Source: Candidatus Bipolaricaulota bacterium (GTDB taxonomy: Bacteria; Bipolaricaulota; Bipolaricaulia; Bipolaricaulales; Bipolaricaulaceae). Taken from it: DNA of 7,131 bases. Shown here piece after piece: positions 1 to 5,711 of this stretch. Below the pieces are notes generated by a model, which made no database searches, had not been told where the DNA came from, and saw only the letters and a program-made list of their open reading frames with translations. Positions within the stretch are counted from its first letter, which is position 1. The number at the start of each line of letters is the position of its first letter. A program made the position numbers and the translations under genes. The DNA lies in assembly GCA_021129895.1 (NCBI GenBank), contig JAJOKL010000130.1:1-7131 (forward strand), written 5' to 3'.

Positions 1-1
1 G

Positions 2-817
2 GCGAGCTACGTCACCCCGGAGGAGGACCTGGAAGGCGTCCTCACCTCCTTCTACGCCAAGATCGCCCAGCCCGCCCTGACCGAGCTCTCCCTGGACGTG
101 GAAGGGGTGACCCTCTATGACCTCTATCCCAGGGAGCTTCCGGACCTGTTCTACGGGGGGCAGCTCACCTTGGTGGGGCGGTACTCCGGGGCCGGCCCGG
201 CCCGGATCGTCCTGTCCGGACTCAGGCAGGGGACGGCGGAGAACTACCTGCTCGAGGCGGGGTTCCCCCAGGCCTCCCGGGCGGCGGATTTCTTGCCGCG
301 CCTGTGGGCGGCCCGTAAGGTGGGGTACCTGCTCAAGCGGATCATCCTGGAAGGGGAATCCGAGGAGCTGGTGCGTGAGATCGTGGAGCTCGCCACCCGC
401 TACGGGATCGCCACCCCCTACACCTCGTTCCTGGTGGAAGAGGACGCCGCCGGGGTGCCCCCGGCCGCCTATAACGCGGCGGGGCAGCCGGTCCTGGCGG
501 CCCGGTCGGCCCAGCGGCTGGCCGCCTCCGAGGCCCCGCAGGTGACCACCGGCGTCAAGGAGATCGCCGGCCGGGTGTTCCTGCTGGTGGACGGGGTATG
601 GCAGGAGAGCACCTATCAGGAAGGCACCGAAACCCTGGACATCCAGTACCTCTCCTCCGCCTACTTCCAGCTCCTTTCGGAACTGCCAGAGCTGGGGCCC
701 ATCCTGGCCCTGGGGGAGGAGGTCATCTTCCAGGCAGGCGAGACCTTCGTGCACGTGGGGCCAGAGGGGCTCACCGAGCTCCCCCCCGGGCAGCTCGCCG
801 AGCTCAAAGGCGAATAA
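2..817 (+). CDS. C-terminal part of a VIT/VWA-domain protein (5' end outside window)
   Basis: The frame is open from the left edge to a TAA at 815-817, giving 271 residues. There is a GTG at 98, but the preceding 32 codons (ASYVTPEEDLEGVL...) already read as the end of a von Willebrand A domain, so the true start is upstream of the window. Recognisable blocks are YDLYPRELPDLFYGGQL (about residues 38-54), LWAARKVGYLLKRI (from 101) and RYGIATPYTSFL (133-144). These resemble the region after the VWA domain in bacterial inter-alpha-trypsin-inhibitor-like (VIT + VWA) proteins. A C-terminal segment (GRVFLLVDGVWQES..., then AYFQLL..LPELGPILALGEEV) also matches the tail of that family. No membrane segment is visible in this part. 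Such proteins are usually secreted or envelope-associated with a metal-binding VWA fold, but their role in bacteria is poorly known. The family call is from memory of these motifs. Nothing links it functionally to the downstream genes, and a terminator separates them. Confidence 0.75.
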   Translation, partial: ASYVTPEEDLEGVLTSFYAKIAQPALTELSLDVEGVTLYDLYPRELPDLFYGGQLTLVGRYSGAGPARIVLSGLRQGTAENYLLEAGFPQASRAADFLPRLWAARKVGYLLKRIILEGESEELVREIVELATRYGIATPYTSFLVEEDAAGVPPAAYNAAGQPVLAARSAQRLAASEAPQVTTGVKEIAGRVFLLVDGVWQESTYQEGTETLDIQYLSSAYFQLLSELPELGPILALGEEVIFQAGETFVHVGPEGLTELPPGQLAELKGE

Positions 818-820
818 GTA

Positions 821-853
821 GAAAGGGGCCGGGCTTTGCCCCCGGCCCCTTTC
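821..853 (+). terminator. Intrinsic-terminator-like hairpin after the VIT/VWA gene
   Basis: Four bases after the stop codon there is a perfect 13-bp inverted repeat: GAAAGGGGCCGGG (821-833), a 7-nt loop (834-840), and CCCGGCCCCTTTC (841-853). The right arm ends in TTTC and is followed by CCTTCCC rather than a clean T-run. It is therefore a strong hairpin with a poor U-tract, which is common in GC-rich genomes. Its position directly behind the gene supports termination or 3'-end protection. Confidence 0.7.
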
Positions 854-1044
854 CCTTCCCGGCTCGCCTCCTCGGCGGGTAAGCTGCCTCGCGGGCCCAG
901 TCCCGAACGGCGCGGACAACCCCTTTTTTGAGTCTCTTTGCGCGCGCCGTGTCGAGTTCCCCTATGCCCCCGTTTTCCGAGCCTGCCCGTCCAAATGAGG
1001 ATCGATTTGCTCAAAGGGGCACGATGAGCCACCATAGGAACGGC
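854..1044 (+). promoter_or_regulatory. purB 5' leader with inverted repeat and possible SD-pairing loop
   Basis: This is a 191-nt stretch between the terminator and the preferred purB start. It contains an 8-bp perfect inverted repeat, ACGGCGCG (907-914) and CGCGCCGT (943-950). The 28-nt loop between the arms carries CCCCTTTTTTGAG (920-932). That loop segment is complementary to CTCAAAGGGG (1010-1019), giving 10 pairs with a 3-T bulge, and the AAAGGGG within it lies just upstream of an in-frame ATG at 1024. I could not find a convincing -35/-10 pair or a known purine-riboswitch core. The purB frame is open back to a TTG at 928, but the predicted peptide there does not resemble the family, so I treat it as non-coding leader. 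Confidence 0.35.
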
Positions 1045-2334
1045 ATGTGGGAGCGGTATGCCTTGTCCCCGATGAAAGAGCTGTGGACCCTGGCGGCCCA
1101 GTATCGCCGCTGGCTCGAAGTTGAGCTCGCCGCCCTGGCCGCCCTGGAGGAGCTGGGGCAGGTCCCCCCCGGAACCACAGTGGCCGTCCGGGCTAAAGCC
1201 GAGATCGACCCGGAGCGGATCCTGGAAATAGAGCGAAAGGTCGGCCACGACCTCATCGCGTTCCTGGTCGCCCTGGAGGAGGCGGTGGGGGAGGAGGGAC
1301 GCTGGCTTCACTTCGGGCTCACCTCCTCGGACGTGAAGGACACCGCTTTGGCCCTGGCCATCCGGGAGGCCCTAGACCTGGTCCTGGAGAAGGCCCACGC
1401 CCTTTCCCGGACCCTGTGGGAGCTGGCGGACCGGTACCGCGAGACCCCGATCATCGGACGCACCCATGGGCAGTACGCCGAGCCCACCACGTTCGGCCAT
1501 AAGATCCTGGTCTGGTACGACTGGGGCCGGCGGGTGGAAGAGCGCCTGGCGCGGGCCCGGGAGGCGATCTCGGTGGGCAAGCTCTCGGGCGCGGTGGGGA
1601 CCCACGCCCACTTCCCCCCCCAGGCGGAGGAGCGGGCGCTTAGGGAGCTGGGCCTTTCCCCCTGTCCAGTCACCACCCAGGTGATCCCCCGGGACCGCCA
1701 CGCCGAGGTCCTGTTCGCCCTGGCCTCCGCCGCCTCGCTGGTGGAGGCCATCGCCCTGGAGGTGCGGCACCTTTCCCGGTCCGAGGTGGGGGAGGTGGCG
1801 GAGGGCCGCCCCGAGGGCTCCTCGGCCATGCCCCACAAGCGGAACCCCATCCTGTCCGAGCGGCTGTGCGGCCTGGCCCGGATCCTGCGGGCCTCGCTCG
1901 CCCCGGCCTTGGAAAACTGCGCCCTGTGGCACGAGCGGGACATGGCCCACTCCTCGGTGGAGCGGATCCTGCTCCCCCAGTGCTTCATCCTGGTGGACTA
2001 CATGCTGGCCAAGGCCAGGGAGCTTTTGGAAGGGCTGCGGGTGTACCCAGAGCGGATGCTGGATAGACTCCTCTCAACTCAGGGTCTTCCCTTCTCCGAG
2101 GGGCTGCTCCTGGCGCTGGTGAAGGCGGGGCTGCCCCGGCGGGAGGCCCACGCCCTGGTGGCGCAGCTCTCGGCCCGGGCGGTCAAGGAGGGCCGGGGCC
2201 TGGACGAGGTGGCTGCCGAGCACCCCCGAGTGAAAGAACTCCTTTCCCCCAGGGAGTTGGAGGCCGTCTTCGACCTGGGGGCCTGGCTCTCCGGGGTGGA
2301 GGAGGCGTTCCGCCGGGTGTCGCCGCCCGACTAG
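1045..2334 (+). CDS. purB: Adenylosuccinate lyase
   Basis: PurB is a cytosolic homotetramer of the fumarase/aspartase superfamily. It cleaves SAICAR to AICAR plus fumarate, and adenylosuccinate to AMP plus fumarate. The 429-residue product starts MWERYALSPMKELWT, which matches the usual MIERY..PEM..IW start of bacterial PurB. With this ATG the conserved histidines fall at His68 (GHDLIAF), His89 (HFGLTSSD) and His141 (GRTHGQYAEP), the same numbers as in the Bacillus subtilis enzyme, which is why I prefer 1045. The flexible signature loop GSSAMPHKRNP carries Ser259 and Ser260. The length is close to the 431 residues typical of the Thermotoga/Bacillus type. An AGGAA at 1036-1040 lies 4 nt before the start. 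A second in-frame ATG at 1024, with AAAGGGG at 1013-1019, would add seven residues (MSHHRNG) and cannot be excluded. The partner enzyme PurA is encoded about 3.9 kb downstream on the same strand. Confidence 0.96.
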   Translation: MWERYALSPMKELWTLAAQYRRWLEVELAALAALEELGQVPPGTTVAVRAKAEIDPERILEIERKVGHDLIAFLVALEEAVGEEGRWLHFGLTSSDVKDTALALAIREALDLVLEKAHALSRTLWELADRYRETPIIGRTHGQYAEPTTFGHKILVWYDWGRRVEERLARAREAISVGKLSGAVGTHAHFPPQAEERALRELGLSPCPVTTQVIPRDRHAEVLFALASAASLVEAIALEVRHLSRSEVGEVAEGRPEGSSAMPHKRNPILSERLCGLARILRASLAPALENCALWHERDMAHSSVERILLPQCFILVDYMLAKARELLEGLRVYPERMLDRLLSTQGLPFSEGLLLALVKAGLPRREAHALVAQLSARAVKEGRGLDEVAAEHPRVKELLSPRELEAVFDLGAWLSGVEEAFRRVSPPD

Positions 2335-2345
2335 CCCTGTATACT
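2317..2345 (+). promoter_or_regulatory. Candidate sigma-70-type promoter for ileS at the end of purB
   Basis: TATACT at 2340-2345 is a good -10 hexamer in otherwise GC-rich DNA, six bases after the purB stop. With 17-bp spacing the -35 position (2317-2322, GTGTCG) matches TTGACA at only three of six positions. The predicted start, near 2352, would give a leader of about 145 nt before ileS containing the short ORF and hairpin described separately. The assignment rests mainly on the -10 box and is weak. Confidence 0.35.
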
Positions 2346-2362
2346 TTTCATTGGGATCCACG

Positions 2363-2413
2363 ATGAACACGACATTGAAGATCGCCGCCCGCCGCATCAT
2401 CCTGCCCCTCTAG
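2363..2413 (+). CDS. Possible 16-codon leader peptide upstream of ileS (MNTTLKIAARRIILPL)
   Basis: ATG at 2363 opens a 16-codon frame ending with TAG at 2411-2413. A weak GGGA (2353-2356) lies six bases upstream. Three of the 16 codons are ATC (Ile), two of them in tandem at 2396-2401, immediately where the 2401-2420 hairpin begins. The stop codon lies at the loop/right-arm boundary of that hairpin. The placement is what one would expect of a regulatory peptide sensing isoleucyl-tRNA in front of isoleucyl-tRNA synthetase. However, short ORFs of this size arise by chance and no homologue is known to me. Confidence 0.25.
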   Translation: MNTTLKIAARRIILPL

Positions 2414-2498
2414 GGGCAGGGAATCCATTTGCAGCCAGGTTTTTTGGGGATGCGGAAGGGCGGATTTCGTTTTGGTTCCAGGCTAAAGGAGGGGTAGG
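2401..2498 (+). promoter_or_regulatory. ileS leader: hairpin competing with a helix that covers the ribosome-binding site
   Basis: CCTGCCCC (2401-2408), loop TCTA and GGGGCAGG (2413-2420) form a perfect 8-bp hairpin. The same left arm, extended to CCTGCCCCTCT (2401-2411), is complementary over 11 contiguous positions (9 Watson-Crick, 2 G-U) to GGAGGGGTAGG (2488-2498). That segment contains the ileS Shine-Dalgarno core and the first base of the GTG start. GGGGYAGG therefore occurs twice (2413-2420 and 2491-2498), and one left arm can pair with either copy. The hairpin has no T-run directly behind it; the nearest T6 is at 2440-2445, so it is not a typical purB terminator. The complementarity is directly visible, while the switch function is inferred. 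Confidence 0.4.
2485..2494 (+). promoter_or_regulatory. Strong ribosome-binding site of ileS
   Basis: AAAGGAGGGG (2485-2494) contains an AAGGAGG core ending five bases before the GTG at 2498. It is one of the best Shine-Dalgarno sequences in the window and decides the ileS start, which is a GTG rather than an ATG. Confidence 0.85.
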
Positions 2499-5400
2499 TG
2501 GGATTCCACAAGCTGGAGAGCGACCCGCGCCGCCGGGAGCAGGCGGTGCTGGAGTTCTGGGAGAGGGAAAAGGCGTTCGAACGTTCCCTGAAGCGGCGGG
2601 AGGAAGGGCCACACTATGTGTTCTACGAGGGCCCGCCCACCGCCAACGGCCGGCCCCACTTCGGGCACCTGCTCCCTCGGATCTACAAGGACCTGTTCCC
2701 CCGCTACAAGACCATGCGGGGGTATTTCGTGGGGCGCAAGGCGGGCTGGGACTGTCATGGCCTTCCGGTGGAGCTGGAGGTGGAAAAAGAGCTCGGCATC
2801 AAGACCAAGGCCGAGATCGAACGTTACGGGATAGAGAAGTTCGTGGAGCGGTGCAAGGCCTCGGTGCACAAGTACATCCGGGCCTGGGAGGACATGATCC
2901 GGCGCATGGGGTTCTGGATCGACCTGGCGCGCCCCTACATCACCTACAAGGACGAGTACATCGAGACCCTGTGGTGGGAGCTGAAGCGGATCCACGAGCA
3001 GGGGCTCCTGTATCAAGGTCATAAAATCCTGCCCTACTGCCCCCGCTGCGGCACCCCCCTCTCCTCCCACGAGGTGGCCCAGGGGTACCGCAACGTGGAG
3101 GACCCGTCGGTGTTCGTGCTCATGCCCCTGGTGGACGACCCGGAGAAGGCCTTTCTGGTATGGACCACCACCCCCTGGACCCTGCCGGCCAACGTGGCCC
3201 TGGCCGTGGACCCGGATGCGACTTATGTCGAAGTGGCTTACGACGGCAAGAGACTGATCCTGGCCAAACCGCGCCTTCCCGCCGTTCTGGGGGAGAAGGC
3301 CGAGGTGGTGGCCGAATACCGGGGGAAGGACCTGATCGGGCTCCACTACCAGCCCCTGTACCCCCTGGCTGACCCGGAGCGGGGCTACCTGGTGGTGGGG
3401 GCGGAGTTCGTGACCATGGACGAGGGGACCGGGATCGTGCACATCGCCCCCGCCTTCGGCGAGGAGGACTACCAGCTGGGCAAAGACGAGGGGCTCCCGT
3501 TCGTGCAGCCGGTGGACCGAATTGGAAAATTCACCCAGGAGTTCCCCCTGGCCGCCGGAAAGTTCGTAAAAGAGGCCGACCCCCTGATCATCGAGGACCT
3601 GAAGGGTAAGGGGCGGCTCCTTAAGGCGGAGAAATACGCCCACGACTATCCCTTCTGCTGGCGGTGCGACACTCCGCTCCTCTATTACGCCCTGGACTCC
3701 TGGTTCATCGCCTCCACCAAAAAGAAGGACGAGATCACCGCCGAGAACGAGCGGGTGAGCTGGTACCCGGAGTACGTGGGCCGGGGCCGGTTCGGCGACT
3801 TCCTCCGTTCCATGCGGGACTGGGCCCTGTCCCGGGACCGGTACTGGGGCACGCCCCTTCCGGTGTGGGTGTGCGGGGACTGCGGCGCGATCAGGGTGAT
3901 CGGCTCCCGGGAGGAGCTTGTGGAACACGCCCGGGACCCGGAGCTCGCCCGCACCGTGGAGCTTCACCGCCCCTACGTGGACCGGGTGGAGCTCTCCTGC
4001 CAGTGCGAGGGGACCATGCGCCGGGTGCCCTACGTCCTGGATACCTGGTTCGACTCCGGCTCCATGCACACCGCCCAGTGGCACTATCCGTTCGAGAACC
4101 AAGAGCAGTTCGAAAAGTCGTATCCGGCGGACTTCATCTGCGAGGCACTGGACCAGACCCGGGGCTGGTTCTACACCCTGCTTGTGACCGGGGTGCTGGT
4201 GCACGGAAAGACCCCCTACCGGAACGTGCTGGTCACCGGGATGGGCCTGGACGCCCAGGGCCAGAAGATGAGCAAGTCCCGGGGCAACGTGCTCGATCCC
4301 CTACCGATAGCGGATCAGCACGGGGCGGATGCGGTGCGGTGGTACTTGATCTCCGAGTCCGCCCCCTGGACCCTGCGCCGGATCGACCCCCAGGGGGTGG
4401 CCAAGGCCCGGTTCGGTTTTTTGGAGACGGTGCGGAACTCCCACGACTTCTTCGCCCTGTACGCCAGGATCGACGGGTTCGACCCGAAAGAGCATTCCGC
4501 CCCGGACGCCCGGCCCGCCCTGGACCGGTGGCTCCTGTCCCGGGTGGCGGCGGCGGTGGAGGAAGTGACCGCGGCCCTGGACCGTTACGACGTGGTGGGG
4601 GCCTGCACGGAGCTCACTCGGCTGGTGGACGACCTATCCAACTGGTACATCCGGCTTTCCCGGCCTCGGTTCTGGGGCCAGGGTTTTACGCCGGACAAGC
4701 TGTCGGCGTATCGCACCCTGTACGAGGCGCTCAGGACGCTGGCCCTGCTTTTGGCCCCGTTCACCCCGTTCCTGGCCGAGGCGATGTGGTCCTCCCTGCG
4801 GGGGGAGGAGGACCCCCAGTCGGTGCACTGGGCGGATTGGCCGCAGGGCGGCCCCCGGGACGAGCCCCTGGAGCGGGCCATGCGGCGGGTGCGGGAGGTG
4901 GCCTCCTTGGGCTTGGCCGCCAGGAACCTGGCCAAGATCAAGGTGCGCCAGCCCCTGGCCGCCCTGTACGTGGTCAAAAAGCCCGGGGACGAGGAGGTGC
5001 CCGAGGAGCTTTGGGACCTGGCTAGGACCGAGCTCAACGTGCGGGAGATCTCACCCGTGGAGGACCTAGCTCGCTTCCAAGTTCCAAAACTTTCGCCGAA
5101 TTTCAAGGTTTTGGGACCGCGCCTGGGCCCCCTGGCCCAGCGGGCGGCTGCCGCCATCTCCTCTGCCGACCAAAAGGCCCTGTGGGAGGAGCTTTCGCGG
5201 TCAGGGAAGGCCTCCCTGAACTTGGACGGGGAGGAGGTGGGGATCACCCCGGAGGACGTGAACGTCTCCTGGGAGCCGGCCGAGGGGTTCGTGGTCCTAA
5301 GCGAGCCCGAGGGGGAGGTGGCCCTGGACGTGCGGCTCACCGACGAGCTCCGGGCCGAAGGTGATTTCCGGGAGCTGGTGCACCGGATCCAGCTTGCCCG

Positions 5401-5611
5401 GAAGGAGGCCGGCTTCGAGGTCACCGACCGGATAGAGCTTTTCTACCAGGGAGAGATCGCCGGGATCTTCGAAAAGTTCGGTGAACGCATAAGGGAAGAG
5501 GTGCTGGCCGTCGCCCTCAAGCAAGGTGAGCTTTCTGACCCGGAGCACACCCTGGAGCTAGAGGTGCACGGCCGGCGGGGGGTGGTCCAGCTCCGCCGGT
5601 CGAATAGGTGA
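2498..5611 (+). CDS. ileS: Isoleucyl-tRNA synthetase
   Basis: IleRS is a cytosolic class I aminoacyl-tRNA synthetase that charges tRNA-Ile and edits misactivated valine. The 1037-residue product begins at a GTG behind a strong Shine-Dalgarno and ends with TGA at 5609-5611. The ATP-binding HIGH motif is HFGH (54-57) within PPTANGRPHFGH, and KMSKS is at 590-594. The CP1 editing domain has WTTTPW (222-227) and the conserved aspartate D324 in GIVHIAPAFGEED. Cysteine pairs C181/C184 and C387/C390 correspond in spacing and position to the first zinc site of the Thermus enzyme; C459/C462 and C501/C503 look like a second. A DTWFDSG block, a tRNA-binding helical region (about 640-800) and a long C-terminal part follow. 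The length fits the longer Thermus/eukaryote-like (IleS2-like) class rather than the roughly 920-940-residue E. coli class. The HIGH motif is canonical, not the swapped GXHH form described in some hyper-mupirocin-resistant IleRS2. No frameshift or missing catalytic residue is seen. Confidence 0.98.
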   Translation: MGFHKLESDPRRREQAVLEFWEREKAFERSLKRREEGPHYVFYEGPPTANGRPHFGHLLPRIYKDLFPRYKTMRGYFVGRKAGWDCHGLPVELEVEKELGIKTKAEIERYGIEKFVERCKASVHKYIRAWEDMIRRMGFWIDLARPYITYKDEYIETLWWELKRIHEQGLLYQGHKILPYCPRCGTPLSSHEVAQGYRNVEDPSVFVLMPLVDDPEKAFLVWTTTPWTLPANVALAVDPDATYVEVAYDGKRLILAKPRLPAVLGEKAEVVAEYRGKDLIGLHYQPLYPLADPERGYLVVGAEFVTMDEGTGIVHIAPAFGEEDYQLGKDEGLPFVQPVDRIGKFTQEFPLAAGKFVKEADPLIIEDLKGKGRLLKAEKYAHDYPFCWRCDTPLLYYALDSWFIASTKKKDEITAENERVSWYPEYVGRGRFGDFLRSMRDWALSRDRYWGTPLPVWVCGDCGAIRVIGSREELVEHARDPELARTVELHRPYVDRVELSCQCEGTMRRVPYVLDTWFDSGSMHTAQWHYPFENQEQFEKSYPADFICEALDQTRGWFYTLLVTGVLVHGKTPYRNVLVTGMGLDAQGQKMSKSRGNVLDPLPIADQHGADAVRWYLISESAPWTLRRIDPQGVAKARFGFLETVRNSHDFFALYARIDGFDPKEHSAPDARPALDRWLLSRVAAAVEEVTAALDRYDVVGACTELTRLVDDLSNWYIRLSRPRFWGQGFTPDKLSAYRTLYEALRTLALLLAPFTPFLAEAMWSSLRGEEDPQSVHWADWPQGGPRDEPLERAMRRVREVASLGLAARNLAKIKVRQPLAALYVVKKPGDEEVPEELWDLARTELNVREISPVEDLARFQVPKLSPNFKVLGPRLGPLAQRAAAAISSADQKALWEELSRSGKASLNLDGEEVGITPEDVNVSWEPAEGFVVLSEPEGEVALDVRLTDELRAEGDFRELVHRIQLARKEAGFEVTDRIELFYQGEIAGIFEKFGERIREEVLAVALKQGELSDPEHTLELEVHGRRGVVQLRRSNR

Positions 5612-5711
5612 TCCGTGATGTGTGATCGGTGACGATGATACCTAAGAGCCCAACGTCAGAGAGGCGGGATGCTGTTTACGGCCCGTCACCCGTCATGCGT
5701 CCCGCGTCACC
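5607..5711 (+). repeat. Heptamer inverted-repeat element across the ileS/birA junction
   Basis: The left arm is four consecutive 7-nt units, GTGATCC, GTGATGT, GTGATCG and GTGACGA, starting at 5608, 5615, 5622 and 5629. The right arm has the inverted motif in the same 7-nt phase, with GTCA/GTCC cores whose T falls at 5686, 5693, 5700 and 5707. Pairing 5607-5634 with 5684-5711 gives 28 positions: 20 Watson-Crick, 5 G-U and 3 mismatches, enclosing a 49-nt spacer. All five wobble pairs are G-U on the + strand RNA and would be A-C on the opposite strand, so the fold favours the mRNA sense. The left arm contains the ileS stop (5609-5611) and possible GTG/ATG starts of birA. The right arm contains the preferred birA ATG (5695). 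I do not recognise a named repeat family. Confidence 0.7.

Noticed and set aside
928..1044. N-terminal extension of purB from TTG 928
   Set aside because: The extra 39 residues do not resemble any PurB N-terminus, and TTG 928 has no Shine-Dalgarno. Starting at 1045 reproduces the family's histidine numbering exactly.
661..1311. 216-codon minus-strand frame over the end of the VIT/VWA gene and the start of purB
   Set aside because: It crosses a terminator hairpin and two real genes in antisense, and its composition is typical of GC-rich shadow frames.
2335..2497. T-box riboswitch in front of ileS
   Set aside because: The leader is short and lacks the AGGGTGGNACCGCG-like T-box core and a specifier-loop arrangement.
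2483..4204. 573-codon open frame on the minus strand opposite ileS
   Set aside because: It lies fully antisense to the clearly functional ileS in a GC-rich, strongly biased codon context that removes stops on the other strand. Its translation is low-complexity and rich in His, Gly, Val, Leu and Pro, with no recognisable motif.
4417..4423. In-phase T-TTT-TTG heptamer inside ileS
   Set aside because: Shifting there would cut IleRS within its tRNA-binding region, the downstream frame is a composition shadow, and I see no stimulatory structure.
3664..5025. 453-codon + strand frame inside ileS
   Set aside because: It is an out-of-frame shadow of ileS, full of Gly/Pro/Arg/Ala, with no domain-like features. 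The ileS frame carries all conserved motifs throughout.
5629..5694. Upstream birA starts at GTG 5629 and ATG 5635
   Set aside because: The added residues are encoded by the repeat element and its spacer and have no family similarity. However, no start here has a good ribosome-binding site, so this is a preference rather than an exclusion.
5607..5711. CRISPR-like or iteron interpretation of the 7-nt repeats
   Set aside because: Units are contiguous 7-mers without unique spacers and occur as two inverted blocks at a gene junction. No cas or replication-initiator gene is nearby.
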